Assembly (NCBI GenBank): GCA_030826885.1
Contig: JAUUDF010000043.1
Coordinates: 1 to 42,189 of the forward strand
DNA: 42,189 nt
Source: Sulfurovum sp.
GTDB lineage: Bacteria; Campylobacterota; Campylobacteria; Campylobacterales; Sulfurovaceae
Reading direction: 5' to 3'
Shown here one piece after another: positions 1 through 7,348 of this stretch. Within the stretch, counting starts at the first letter, position 1, and the number at the start of each line of letters is the position of its first letter. The position numbers and the translations under genes are program-made. The notes under the pieces are model-generated. The model saw nothing but the letters and a program-made list of their open reading frames with translations, was not told where the DNA came from and ran no database searches.

Positions 1-261
1 ACTTTTAAGCAGAGGATTCATATGCTCTCTTAGCCTCACTACATCTACCTTGCTATGAAACTGTTTTTCAAGCTCTTCTTTAAAGTCATACAACTTAAAA
101 TAATCACTCAGTTTCGTCTCTATAGCGATGTCAATATCGCTATCAGATTTTTCATCACCCCTAGCCAATGAACCAAAAAGAGCCAATTGTGAGATTTGAT
201 ATTTGTTTGAAAACTCTTCTTTATGCTCTCTCAAAAAATCTAAAACTTGCTCTTTGTTCAT
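1..261 (-). CDS. MNT-type nucleotidyltransferase domain protein, C-terminus beyond window
   Basis: Reading the minus strand from ATG at 261 gives an open frame of 87 codons that runs off the window edge without a stop. A GAGGT Shine-Dalgarno lies 7 bases before the ATG. The protein shows the nucleotidyltransferase core GSLARGD followed by SDIDIAIE, the GSxxxG...DxD pattern of minimal nucleotidyltransferases (MNT, NTP_transf_2). Proteins of this family often pair with a HEPN protein (DUF86) as a toxin-antitoxin module in which the MNT part nucleotidylates and neutralises the HEPN RNase. Any partner would lie outside the window, so that role is inference. Family assignment is good; function is open. 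Confidence 0.85.
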   Translation of the reverse strand, partial: MNKEQVLDFLREHKEEFSNKYQISQLALFGSLARGDEKSDSDIDIAIETKLSDYFKLYDFKEELEKQFHSKVDVVRLREHMNPLLKS

Positions 262-333
262 TGTTATTACCTCTATTCGTATCATATTTTTATTTAGATG
301 ATTATAGCATAATCCTATCCACCTCTTTAAAAC

Positions 334-723
334 TCACACTTCAACCTTATAATCCAACAACATCTCATCCCCACTCATCCCACGAAATCCAAAGTGATAC
401 GCAGGAGCGTCTTGGATGAGTATCTCTATATCGACAGCCTGTATGCCAATCTCTTTGCGTATATGTTCAAAAAGTAAGGCAATGAGCTTTTTCTTTGTCT
501 CTTTGCTTAGACCTTCTATCATCATAATCTCTATGATGGTATAGGCATCACTTCTATTGGGTGGAAACACCACATCTTCTTTCTTCATCGGGAAAAAACG
601 ATGAAATCTCTTATCTTCAGGAAACTGTAACGCTTCCACCACACAGCGATGTATCACATCTGATAACTGCTTTTTAACCGGGTTTAATTGGGAATCTATC
701 CCATATATTTTTACTTGTGCCAT
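334..723 (-). CDS. Tautomerase family protein (Tautomerase_2-like)
   Basis: About 129 residues beginning MAQVKIYG. The frame stays open further upstream, but AAGG lies 6 bases before the ATG at 723, so this start is preferred over the ATG at 729 or the longer reading to 768. The sequence resembles the longer members of the 4-oxalocrotonate tautomerase superfamily (PF14552 type), with the conserved block RFHRFFP near residue 41 and a C-terminal RGMSGDE segment. The catalytic Pro-1 of classical tautomerases is absent, because the residue after Met is Ala. This is usual for this subgroup as I recall it, so activity cannot be assumed. It stands alone between accessory genes. Confidence 0.8.
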   Translation of the reverse strand: MAQVKIYGIDSQLNPVKKQLSDVIHRCVVEALQFPEDKRFHRFFPMKKEDVVFPPNRSDAYTIIEIMMIEGLSKETKKKLIALLFEHIRKEIGIQAVDIEILIQDAPAYHFGFRGMSGDEMLLDYKVEV

Positions 724-764
724 AGGCATCCTTTTACATTTTCGCAGAAAATTTCCTCTATCAA

Positions 765-881
765 TCACACAATGTGTACCTTGCCGCTGTAAACGACCTT
801 ATAAGCAATACAATGATCCTTATCAGTGCGAGATTTCAACGAGAACAACACCACAGTATGGTTAAAGAGGGAACAATAATA
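765..881 (-). pseudogene. Possible C-terminal remnant of a RelE/YoeB-like toxin
   Basis: The minus strand holds an open stretch of about 38 codons ending at TGA 765-767. It reads roughly ...FSLKSRTDKDH, then CIAYKVVYSGKVHIV. The pattern (basic strand, DxxH, aliphatic-aromatic strand, turn, KVHIV) loosely recalls the last strands of RelE/YoeB ribonucleases, but the usual terminal His/Tyr is missing, and there is no start codon or SD in front. It could be chance. Together with the small ORF at 933-992 it occupies the only stretch over 300 bases without a clear gene (724-1077). Confidence 0.22.
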
Positions 882-932
882 AAAATTAAATAAAGTGATA
901 GATAAGGATATCAGCTAAGAAAAAGTAGTAGG

Positions 933-992
933 CTAACGCCATGTTCTAAGAAGCACAACAGTAGACTGGAATGTAAAAACAGATAGTTTCAT
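933..992 (-). CDS. Very short ORF with good ribosome binding site (19 aa)
   Basis: ATG at 992 is preceded by AAAGGAG seven bases upstream, one of the best SD sequences in the region. It encodes only 19 residues (MKLSVFTFQSTVVLLRTWR) before TAG. The peptide has a hydrophobic centre and basic ends. It may be a small membrane peptide, a leader, or the decayed start of a former gene in this patch. No homologue is recognised. Confidence 0.25.
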   Translation of the reverse strand: MKLSVFTFQSTVVLLRTWR

Positions 993-1077
993 AGTTTGCT
1001 CCTTTGTTTGTAATGCGGAAGTCTAACAAGTCATACCTTAGATAAACTCTAAAATAACATAGTATTTTAAGTTCTTG

Positions 1078-1269
1078 TCATTGTTTAAAATAGCGTACAG
1101 CCGCCCCTATGGCATAAAGCACCACAATGGCCGAAACTGTCCATATGAGTGACTGTTTCACTCCCATGGAGGGGTTGAGTGTACCGCAGTGGGGACAGCG
1201 TTTGACACCCTTTTCCACCTCGTTTTTGCAATAGCGGCAAGGCAGTGTTTTCTTCGTTCTGTCTGACAT
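1078..1269 (-). CDS. Small zinc-ribbon membrane protein
   Basis: 63 residues from ATG 1269, with AAAGGA five bases upstream. The N-terminal half carries two CxxC knuckles, CRYC and CPHC, spaced as in a double zinc ribbon. The C-terminal half is one hydrophobic helix (LIWTVSAIVVLYAIGAAV) ending in a basic tail, so it is a predicted single-span inner-membrane protein with a cytoplasmic or membrane-proximal zinc ribbon. It begins 18 bases after the metH stop in the same direction and is probably the last gene of the metH transcript. Function is unknown; a link to methionine synthesis rests only on position. Confidence 0.7.
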   Translation of the reverse strand: MSDRTKKTLPCRYCKNEVEKGVKRCPHCGTLNPSMGVKQSLIWTVSAIVVLYAIGAAVRYFKQ

Positions 1270-1287
1270 CAATATCCTTTGACACGT

Positions 1288-4200
1288 CTACACTGCATAA
1301 TAGGTCGCCTTGGGGTGGTGCACGACCAGTGCCGTGGTACTCTGCTCGGGATGAATCTGGAAAGTCTCGCTCAGCTCGATACCGAACTCTTCGGGTTTGA
1401 GCAGATCAAAGATGATGCGACTTTGCTCCAGATCGGGACAGGCGGGATAACCAAAGGAGTAGCGTGCCCCCGGATAACGGTTCATGCGTACATCACGCAG
1501 GTTTGGTTTTTCTCCTTTGCCCAATCTGTCAAGATCGATACGTATCTGCTTGTGCGCCACTTCAGCAAGTGCTTCGGCAAGCTCGACGGAGAAGCCGTGC
1601 ACCATATTGTACTCGAGGTACTTGCCTGCGTCATAGAGCTCTTTCTCATAGGCAGAGAATTTCGGTCCCGCACTTACACAGGTGATCGGCAGCACATCAT
1701 GGCGTTCATGACGGAAGAAGTCACTCAGTGCACGGTGCGGCTTACGCCCCTGTCTTGGGAAACTGAAGGCATATTCGGCACGCCCTACCACCTCCTTGAA
1801 CGGCTCTCGGTTGGCATTGGCGTCGACATTCCAGCCCTCCACTTCAGGAAAGACCAGCAGTTCCTGATCATTGCTGCGTACCGGATAGTAGCCATAGATG
1901 ATAGTCGGCTCAAAAAGCCCTTTTTCTATGAACTCACGCTTGAGACGTTCATAGGCGGGATAGACCTTCTCTTCAAGCATCTTCTCATACTCGGCTTTAT
2001 CCATTTTGCCTTTTTTGTAGCCCCAGTGCATCTTGATAACCGACTTTTTGTTCACCCAGTCAAAGACCATATCCAGATCGAGATCCTCTTTTTGCAAAAC
2101 ACGTCTGCCCCAGAAAGGCGGTGTAGGGATATCGACGGGTTCGGGCATCTCTATCTGCTCAAATGGCGGGATGACGACCTCTTTTTTGACCTTTGTCTCA
2201 CGCTCGACCATATCACCGGCAAGCTTCGTATCAAGTACGGCATCGGGATTGGTCTTGATCTCTTCATTGTACTTCTCTATGCGGCTCATCGCCACAACCC
2301 CGTCAAAGGCATCACGACAGTAAAAGATCGGCCCTTTGTAGATGGGACGGCAGAAATCATCGACAAAAGAACGTGTCAGTGCCGCACCGCCGAGCAGTAC
2401 CGGGATCGTCAGCCCCATCTCTGCCATCGTTTCGAGATTGTCTTTCATCACAGCAGTGGACTTGACCAGCAGTCCACTCATCCCGATTGCCTGTACTTTC
2501 TTCTCTTTCATCACATCGAGATAGGTCTCCAGCTCGGTCTTGATACCGACATTGATGACCTTGTATCCGTTGTTGGAGAGGATGATATCGACCAGGTTTT
2601 TACCCACATCATGCACATCGCCCTTGACTGTTCCAATGACCAGTGTCGTATCGGTCTCCTTCTCCTGTTTGGTCAGGTAGGGGTTGAGATAGTCCACCGT
2701 CGCTTTCATCGTCTCTGCTGACTGCAGCACAAACGGCAACTGCATCTGGCCGCTTCCAAAAAGCTCTCCGACCACCTTCATCGCATCGATGAGAATCTCA
2801 TTGACGATACGATCCGGGTGTATCTCCTTGCGCGCCTCTTCGACCAGAGGGAGCATACGCTCCTTGTCACCATCCATCAGCAGTTTGGCGATCTTCTCTT
2901 CAGTACTCATCGCATCATAGGCTTCATCGTTGGCATCAGTATCGACCACCTTGTCAGAGAAGTGCTCGATGAACTTGAAGAGCGACTGGTCATCGGGATG
3001 GAAGAGCAGCTCCTCGCAAACCTCGATATCCTCTTTGCTCATCTTGCTGAGCGGAATGATATGCTTGACATTGATGATAACCGACGTAAGCCCCGCCTCG
3101 ATACAGTGATGCAAAAAGACAGAGTTGAGATACATACGCGCATGCTTGTCCAGACCAAAAGAGATATTGCTCAGTCCAAGCGTAGAGCCTACTTCGGGAT
3201 GGCGTTTGTGCAGTTCACGAATCGCCTCAAGGGTATGGATCGCTGCATCACGATACTCTTCGTCACCCGAACCGACCGTAAATGTCAGCACATCAAAGAT
3301 CAGGTTGTGCGGTGCGATACCGTGACGGTTGACACAGAGATCATAGAGGCGTTCCGCTACGGCGATCTTCTCCTCTTTGGTCTTTGCCATACCTTTTTCA
3401 TCGATGGTCAGACAGACCAGTGCCGTACCGTACTTCTTTGCCAATGTACAGATCGCATCGAGTTTCTCCTCGCCATCTTCAAGGTTGACAGAGTTGATGA
3501 TGGGCTTGCCACCGATGCATTTGAGAGCCTCTTCCATCGTGTTGACACGGGTGGCATCAGGCATCAGCGGGAGGGGAATCTTCTGGTTGTAGAGCTCCAT
3601 CACCGCGCGCATATCCTTCGCTCCGTCACGCCCTGCAAACTCCACGTTGACATCCAGACAGTGTGCACCGTCACGCACCTGTGCCTGCCCGACCGTCAGT
3701 GTCCCTTCGTAATCTCCGGCGAGGATGAGCTCACGAAACGCTTTTGAGCCAGTAGCATTGCTGCGCTCACCGATCAGCAGGGGAGCGGGCTTTTGGAAAA
3801 GCTCCACAGAGTTGAAGAGTGACGCGATACTCGGCGGGATACTTCCTGTAGGTACTTTGGGTTTGATGGTCGCTACGGCTTTTTTTAGTGCCTGAATGTG
3901 CTGTGGCGTCGTGCCGCAGCACCCTCCCAGAAAGCTCACCCCGTCAAGCTCGGTAAACTCCAGCTGCTTCTCGGTAAACTCATCAGGCCCCATCGGATAG
4001 TAGGTGTAGCCTCCACGGTTTTGCGGCAGCCCAGCATTGGCATGGATAGAGAGCGGAATCGCACAGAGCTCACTCATCGTTTTGAGATGTTTTTTTGCCT
4101 GCTCGGGCCCGGTACCGCAGTTGAGCCCCAATGAGAGGATATCGAACGGTTCCATAATTGTTACAATCGTCGCCGCATCCGTACCGATAAGCATCGAACC

Positions 4201-4806
4201 GCTCAGCTCAATGGTCACAGAGACCATGATCGGCAGATCGGTTCCTTTGGCAGTATTGGCATCCTGACAGGCATGCAGTGCCGCTTTGATCTGCAGAGGG
4301 TCCTGACAGGTCTCGAGCAAAAACACGTCACACCCGCCATCGATCAGCCCTTCGGCTACGACCTTGTAACCTGCATACATCTCATCGTAGTGGATGTGTC
4401 CGAGTGAAGGCAGCTTGGTTCCAGGACCTATGGAGCCGAGTACAAAACGCGGCTGCTCGGCAGTAGTGTACTCCTCGCAGATCTTTTTAACGATCTGCGC
4501 ACCTTTTTTTGAGAGTTCATAGGCACGTTCACTCATATCGTATTCATCGAGTACCCACGGCATGCATCCAAAGGTATTGGTCTTGATCAGATCGGCACCC
4601 GCCATGGCATAACGTTTGTGAATACGTTCTATGAGTTCAGGCGCGGTATCGTTGAGCAGTTCGTTACACCCCTCCTGATCTCTTCCCTTCTCATCGATCC
4701 ATGCCTCTTTGGGTATATCAAGATCCTGGATCTGTGTACCCATTGCACCGTCGATGACAAGCATACGTTCATTGATAAGTGATGTGATCGTTTCTTTGAC
4801 AGACAA
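1288..4806 (-). CDS. metH: Cobalamin-dependent methionine synthase
   Basis: About 1172 residues, the full length of MetH. It transfers the methyl of 5-methyltetrahydrofolate through cobalamin to homocysteine. Domains in order: homocysteine-binding barrel with zinc cysteines in NCGTG and GGCCG (near residues 230 and 296-297); pterin-binding barrel starting GERSNATGSKAF (about 346); cobalamin cap and Rossmann domain with the base-off motif GDVHDVG (His near 732) and a later SGLL; C-terminal S-adenosylmethionine activation domain ending with RYSFGYPACPDL. I place the start at TTG 4806 because AAGGGG lies five bases upstream; the open frame could extend 12 codons to another TTG at 4842, but that stretch contains promoter-like TATAAT. 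No B12 or SAM riboswitch was seen in the short leader. Confidence 0.97.
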   Translation of the reverse strand: MSVKETITSLINERMLVIDGAMGTQIQDLDIPKEAWIDEKGRDQEGCNELLNDTAPELIERIHKRYAMAGADLIKTNTFGCMPWVLDEYDMSERAYELSKKGAQIVKKICEEYTTAEQPRFVLGSIGPGTKLPSLGHIHYDEMYAGYKVVAEGLIDGGCDVFLLETCQDPLQIKAALHACQDANTAKGTDLPIMVSVTIELSGSMLIGTDAATIVTIMEPFDILSLGLNCGTGPEQAKKHLKTMSELCAIPLSIHANAGLPQNRGGYTYYPMGPDEFTEKQLEFTELDGVSFLGGCCGTTPQHIQALKKAVATIKPKVPTGSIPPSIASLFNSVELFQKPAPLLIGERSNATGSKAFRELILAGDYEGTLTVGQAQVRDGAHCLDVNVEFAGRDGAKDMRAVMELYNQKIPLPLMPDATRVNTMEEALKCIGGKPIINSVNLEDGEEKLDAICTLAKKYGTALVCLTIDEKGMAKTKEEKIAVAERLYDLCVNRHGIAPHNLIFDVLTFTVGSGDEEYRDAAIHTLEAIRELHKRHPEVGSTLGLSNISFGLDKHARMYLNSVFLHHCIEAGLTSVIINVKHIIPLSKMSKEDIEVCEELLFHPDDQSLFKFIEHFSDKVVDTDANDEAYDAMSTEEKIAKLLMDGDKERMLPLVEEARKEIHPDRIVNEILIDAMKVVGELFGSGQMQLPFVLQSAETMKATVDYLNPYLTKQEKETDTTLVIGTVKGDVHDVGKNLVDIILSNNGYKVINVGIKTELETYLDVMKEKKVQAIGMSGLLVKSTAVMKDNLETMAEMGLTIPVLLGGAALTRSFVDDFCRPIYKGPIFYCRDAFDGVVAMSRIEKYNEEIKTNPDAVLDTKLAGDMVERETKVKKEVVIPPFEQIEMPEPVDIPTPPFWGRRVLQKEDLDLDMVFDWVNKKSVIKMHWGYKKGKMDKAEYEKMLEEKVYPAYERLKREFIEKGLFEPTIIYGYYPVRSNDQELLVFPEVEGWNVDANANREPFKEVVGRAEYAFSFPRQGRKPHRALSDFFRHERHDVLPITCVSAGPKFSAYEKELYDAGKYLEYNMVHGFSVELAEALAEVAHKQIRIDLDRLGKGEKPNLRDVRMNRYPGARYSFGYPACPDLEQSRIIFDLLKPEEFGIELSETFQIHPEQSTTALVVHHPKATYYAV

Positions 4807-4930
4807 AATTGCCCCTTGGATTATAATAGCGTATTGTAGCAAACTATCGTTAAAGTCATTTATATATGATTTTGCCCCTCCCTGCTATCTATCTAAAAAT
4901 ATTTGAAAATCCTATAGTGTTATTTTTTTA

Positions 4931-4939
4931 TGATATAAT
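4931..4939 (+). promoter_or_regulatory. Extended -10 promoter for the riboswitch/PAS transcript
   Basis: TGATATAAT is a perfect extended -10 element (TGnTATAAT), preceded by a run of T residues typical of Campylobacterota sigma-70 promoters, which lack a strong -35. Transcription would start near 4946, about 15-20 bases before the aptamer. Confidence 0.75.
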
Positions 4940-4961
4940 ATCTGAAAAATCATCGTAACTG

Positions 4962-5036
4962 AAAAAGCCAAACCTGTTGCGAAGCAGGGACGGAAAGCTA
5001 TGGGTCTTTCATAATAGAAAGATCGCCAGGCTGCCA
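4962..5036 (+). ncRNA. GEMM-I cyclic-di-GMP riboswitch aptamer
   Basis: The stretch matches the conserved core of c-di-GMP-I (GEMM) riboswitches. Visible parts: AAACC at 4970-4974; a 6-bp hairpin 4973-4978/4983-4988 capped by the GNRA tetraloop GCGA; the invariant-like GGGACGGAAAGC (4987-4998); a second hairpin TCTTTC/GAAAGA (5005-5010/5017-5022) whose flanks GGGTC and GATCGCC form the tetraloop receptor; and a closing helix AGCC (4966-4969) with GGCT (5029-5032). By analogy with Geobacter GEMM RNAs, which also carry CGGAAAG and GGCTGCC, the base that chooses the ligand would be G4967, favouring c-di-GMP over cGAMP, where it is A. That last point depends on a structural alignment I could not run. 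It lies 60 bases upstream of the PAS gene. Confidence 0.88.
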
Positions 5037-5062
5037 AATGCTCCACTGCCTGGTCTCTTTTT
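5026..5062 (+). terminator. Riboswitch expression platform: intrinsic terminator
   Basis: CCAGGC (5026-5031) pairs with GCCTGG (5048-5053), followed by TCTCTTTTT. The left arm overlaps the 3' strand of the aptamer closing helix (GGCT 5029-5032). Aptamer and terminator are therefore mutually exclusive, and ligand binding should prevent termination, giving an ON switch. Confidence 0.75.
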
Positions 5063-5095
5063 CACTACAGTGATACTACATAAAAGGGAAACAAG

Positions 5096-5551
5096 ATGGG
5101 TAGAACAATCAAAAACATTATTACAGGCAAAGAGATTACCAAACCTGACCCTGTAGATGAAGAGGTTCCATTTGACGGCGGTGTCATGATCACCGAAGCT
5201 GATCCGGCCGGCATCATTACCTATGCCAATCGGAAATTCCGTGAGATGACAGGATACACCAAAGAAGAACTGATAGGATCACCTCATAACATCAACCGTC
5301 ATCCCGATATGCCAAAAGCCGCATTCAAAGGTATGTGGGAAACCATCAAACAGGGGAATTACTGGGAAGGCTATATTAAGAACATGACGGCAGAAGGGAA
5401 ATACTACCTTGTAGTGGTGTGGATCAAGCCAAAATTTGATGAAAACGGAGAGATTATCGGCTACATCGCCGGTCGTAAGATTCCAGACCGTGATGCCATG
5501 GAGAGAGCACTCGCACAGTACAAGACCATGAAAGCACAGGAAGAGGCGTAA
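5096..5551 (+). CDS. Single-domain PAS sensor protein, Aer/CetB-like energy taxis
   Basis: 151 residues, ATG at 5096 with AAGGGA upstream. Nearly the whole protein is one PAS fold of the aerotaxis kind: an N-terminal cap, VMITEADPAGIITYANRKF (about 30-48), MTGYTKEELIG, PHNINRHPDMPK, the WETIKQGNYWEGYIKN segment and a C-terminal strand GYIAGRKIPD, then a short charged helix. This pattern matches the FAD-binding PAS of Aer and the CetB proteins of Campylobacter. In that genus CetB is a soluble PAS partner of a separate membrane chemoreceptor (CetA). No transmembrane, HAMP or MCP part exists here and no receptor gene is adjacent. Its transcript is led by the GEMM-I riboswitch, so its level probably follows cyclic di-GMP. 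FAD binding is inferred from family. Confidence 0.85.
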   Translation: MGRTIKNIITGKEITKPDPVDEEVPFDGGVMITEADPAGIITYANRKFREMTGYTKEELIGSPHNINRHPDMPKAAFKGMWETIKQGNYWEGYIKNMTAEGKYYLVVVWIKPKFDENGEIIGYIAGRKIPDRDAMERALAQYKTMKAQEEA

Positions 5552-5560
5552 AAACCGCTT

Positions 5561-5791
5561 TTAGAGCGTCTCTTTCGCTTGCTGAAGCGCTTCAATCACC
5601 GCATCGATATTGGCTTTTGGAATATGGACTTTCCAATCCGGTTCTTCCGCATTCGCCTGCAGTGAAATACCGATACTCGCGACACTTTCACTTCCTGCAC
5701 CATATGGCTCTTCAATAGTCGTTACCGTAATTTTTCCATCATTGGTTCCGCTTAGATCCATTTCTGCAATCTCTGTGACTTTTCCACTCAT
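5561..5791 (-). CDS. Hypothetical small acidic protein
   Basis: 76 residues from ATG 5791, with AAGGAG seven bases upstream, so translation is credible. The sequence is acidic, contains no cysteine and shows a pattern of alternating beta strands (KITVTTIEEPYG, SVASIGISLQA, WKVHIPKANI) followed by one amphipathic helix (IDAVIEALQQAKETL). No signal peptide or membrane segment. I do not recognise the family. It follows lpxD by 45 bases in the same direction and meets the PAS gene tail to tail across 9 bases. Confidence 0.7.
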   Translation of the reverse strand: MSGKVTEIAEMDLSGTNDGKITVTTIEEPYGAGSESVASIGISLQANAEEPDWKVHIPKANIDAVIEALQQAKETL

Positions 5792-5836
5792 GATTAACTC
5801 CTTTTTTTATTGTTATTTAATTATAGACACTAAAAG

Positions 5837-6793
5837 TTAACGGTTTTTAACAAGACGCATCAGTGCCGCCTGCATTTTACGCCAAAGTCTTATCTCTATC
5901 GCAGGGAAACCTGCATAGGTCTTTCCGCCATCGAGCGATTTTGTCACACCCGCTTTACCTGCAATGGTAGTAAAATCACCCACTTCAAGGTGTCCCGCGG
6001 TAGCACTCTGTCCACCCATGACGACATTGCGTCCGAGTCTGGAAGAGCCAGCAAGTCCCACCTGTGCAGCCATCAGGGTATGGGCACCGACATCACAGTT
6101 ATGCGCGATTTGGATGAGATTGTCCAGTTTGCTGCCTTTGCGGATGGTCGTCGAACCAAATACTGCCCGATCAACCGTACAGTTTGCCCCGATCTCCACA
6201 TCCTCTTCGATCACAACGTTACCGTTTTGGTAGATCTTGACATGCTCCCCATGCTTTGTATGCGCAAATCCGTAGCCGTCACAACCTATGACTGTACCGC
6301 TGTGAATGATGCAGCGCTCTGCTACTTTGCAACCGTGATAAATGGTCACATTGGGATGGATGAGCGTACCTGAACCGATGGTAACATTGTCGCCGATATA
6401 GCTGCCCGCAAGGATGGTGACATTGTCCCCAAGTACCACACCTGTACCAAAGCGCACACTGTCATCGATATCACAATGCTCTCCTCTTTTTGGCTCTTGC
6501 GTAACAGTAGAGAGTGTATGTGCAAAAAGTTTTGAAGCCAATGCCAGTTTGAGATAGGGCTCCTCCGTAATCAACGCGATGGATGAAACAGGCAGCATCT
6601 TAGCATGCTCTGCATCGATGAGTACCGCACCTGCTTTGGTTTCTGGCAGCAGTAAGGCATATTTGCTGTCATTAAAGAAACTGAGCTGAGAGGGAGTGGC
6701 TTCGGCGAGTGTGTGGATACCGTCAATATCGATATCACTGCCCTCATATGAAACACCGATCTTTTCTGCAATTTTGGAGAGTTTGTAAGTCAT
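5837..6793 (-). CDS. lpxD: UDP-3-O-acylglucosamine N-acyltransferase LpxD
   Basis: 318 residues from ATG 6793, chosen because AAGGA lies five bases upstream and the protein then begins MTYKLSKIAEKIG as LpxD proteins do; the longer reading to 6829 crosses the palindromic repeat. LpxD adds the second acyl chain to UDP-acylglucosamine in lipid A synthesis, in the cytoplasm. The N-terminal uridine-binding domain (LAEATPSQLSFFNDSKY near 30-45) is followed by a long left-handed beta helix of hexapeptide repeats (about 105-290) with the active-site region IQIAHNCDVGAHTLMAAQVG (His near residue 237). The ilvB-ilvN-lpxD order is also found in Campylobacter, although the pathways are unrelated. Transcription must cross the REPIN-like repeat lying between ilvN and lpxD. 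Confidence 0.96.
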   Translation of the reverse strand: MTYKLSKIAEKIGVSYEGSDIDIDGIHTLAEATPSQLSFFNDSKYALLLPETKAGAVLIDAEHAKMLPVSSIALITEEPYLKLALASKLFAHTLSTVTQEPKRGEHCDIDDSVRFGTGVVLGDNVTILAGSYIGDNVTIGSGTLIHPNVTIYHGCKVAERCIIHSGTVIGCDGYGFAHTKHGEHVKIYQNGNVVIEEDVEIGANCTVDRAVFGSTTIRKGSKLDNLIQIAHNCDVGAHTLMAAQVGLAGSSRLGRNVVMGGQSATAGHLEVGDFTTIAGKAGVTKSLDGGKTYAGFPAIEIRLWRKMQAALMRLVKNR

Positions 6794-6803
6794 ATCGATC
6801 CTT

Positions 6804-6867
6804 CTGTAGGGTGCGCAATTGCGCACCAAAATACGTTGAATACGGTGTACAATTGTACACCCTGCAG
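6804..6867. repeat. REPIN-like pair of inverted palindromes
   Basis: Two perfect 18-bp palindromes, GGTGCGCAATTGCGCACC (6810-6827) and GGTGTACAATTGTACACC (6844-6861), lie 16 bases apart. The left one is preceded by CTGTAG and the right one is followed by CTGCAG, so the two 24-base arms (6804-6827, 6844-6867) are inverted copies differing at five positions. The left copy has the GTAG tetranucleotide directly before its palindrome (6806-6809), the hallmark of REP sequences mobilised by RAYT (TnpA-REP) transposases. The right has GCAG in the opposite orientation. No RAYT gene is in the window. The unit fills the gap between ilvN and lpxD and could form strong RNA hairpins there. Confidence 0.7.
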
Positions 6868-6871
6868 AAAA

Positions 6872-7348
6872 TTAGCGTTCTATGGCAACCACACCACCAC
6901 GTACGATCTCACAGGGATTATAACGTTCCGCCGCTTCAATGAAATGCTTGACGCGTCTGGGCTCGTCCGCCACCTGTGCGACAACCATCTCCTTGCCGAC
7001 ATTGACAATACCGCCGTTGTAGGCAGAAGCAAGTGATGCAATATCGCTTAAATTTTCCGCAATGGGAAACTTCACCAGTACCATCTCTTTCTCGACCATC
7101 TCTTCATGCTCAATCACCTTGTAGACAGGAATGAGCTTGTGCAGCTGCTTGGTAATCTGCTCCATCACCCGTGCATTTCCCTGGGTCTCAATGGTAATAT
7201 GCGACTTGTCACTATTGGGAATAGGTGCAACGGTCAACGACTCAATATTGTAACCTCTCGCGGCAAACATGGAAGTGACACGTGCGAGTACCGAACTCTC
7301 GTTCATAACGATCACGGAGATGACTCTTCTTGTATTGGTATCTGACAT
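6872..7348 (-). CDS. ilvN: Acetolactate synthase regulatory (small) subunit
   Basis: 158 residues, the usual length of IlvN/IlvH. An N-terminal ACT domain (about 8-80; VISVIVMNESSVLARVTSMFAARGYNIESL) binds valine and mediates feedback inhibition. The C-terminal half (VLVKFP..., RVKHFIEAAERYNPCEIVRGG) matches the ALS_ss_C domain that activates the catalytic subunit. The ATG shares one base with the ilvB stop (TAATG), so the two subunits are translationally coupled. It ends five bases from the REPIN-like element. The gene may be called ilvH in related genomes. Confidence 0.96.
   Translation of the reverse strand: MSDTNTRRVISVIVMNESSVLARVTSMFAARGYNIESLTVAPIPNSDKSHITIETQGNARVMEQITKQLHKLIPVYKVIEHEEMVEKEMVLVKFPIAENLSDIASLASAYNGGIVNVGKEMVVAQVADEPRRVKHFIEAAERYNPCEIVRGGVVAIER

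Noticed and set aside
1279-2721. 480-residue plus-strand ORF
   Set aside because: It lies entirely antisense to metH, whose domains are unmistakable; codon pattern follows the opposite strand.
2818-3747. 309-residue plus-strand ORF opposite metH
   Set aside because: Antisense shadow; no SD, composition unlike real proteins here.
4960-5060. Small SRP RNA or tRNA-like gene upstream of the PAS gene
   Set aside because: The GGAAAGC and GNRA features first suggested SRP RNA, but the order of elements and the terminator overlap fit GEMM-I.
5536-5580. Terminator between the PAS gene and the small acidic gene
   Set aside because: No stable stem followed by a T-run could be drawn in the 9-base gap and flanks.
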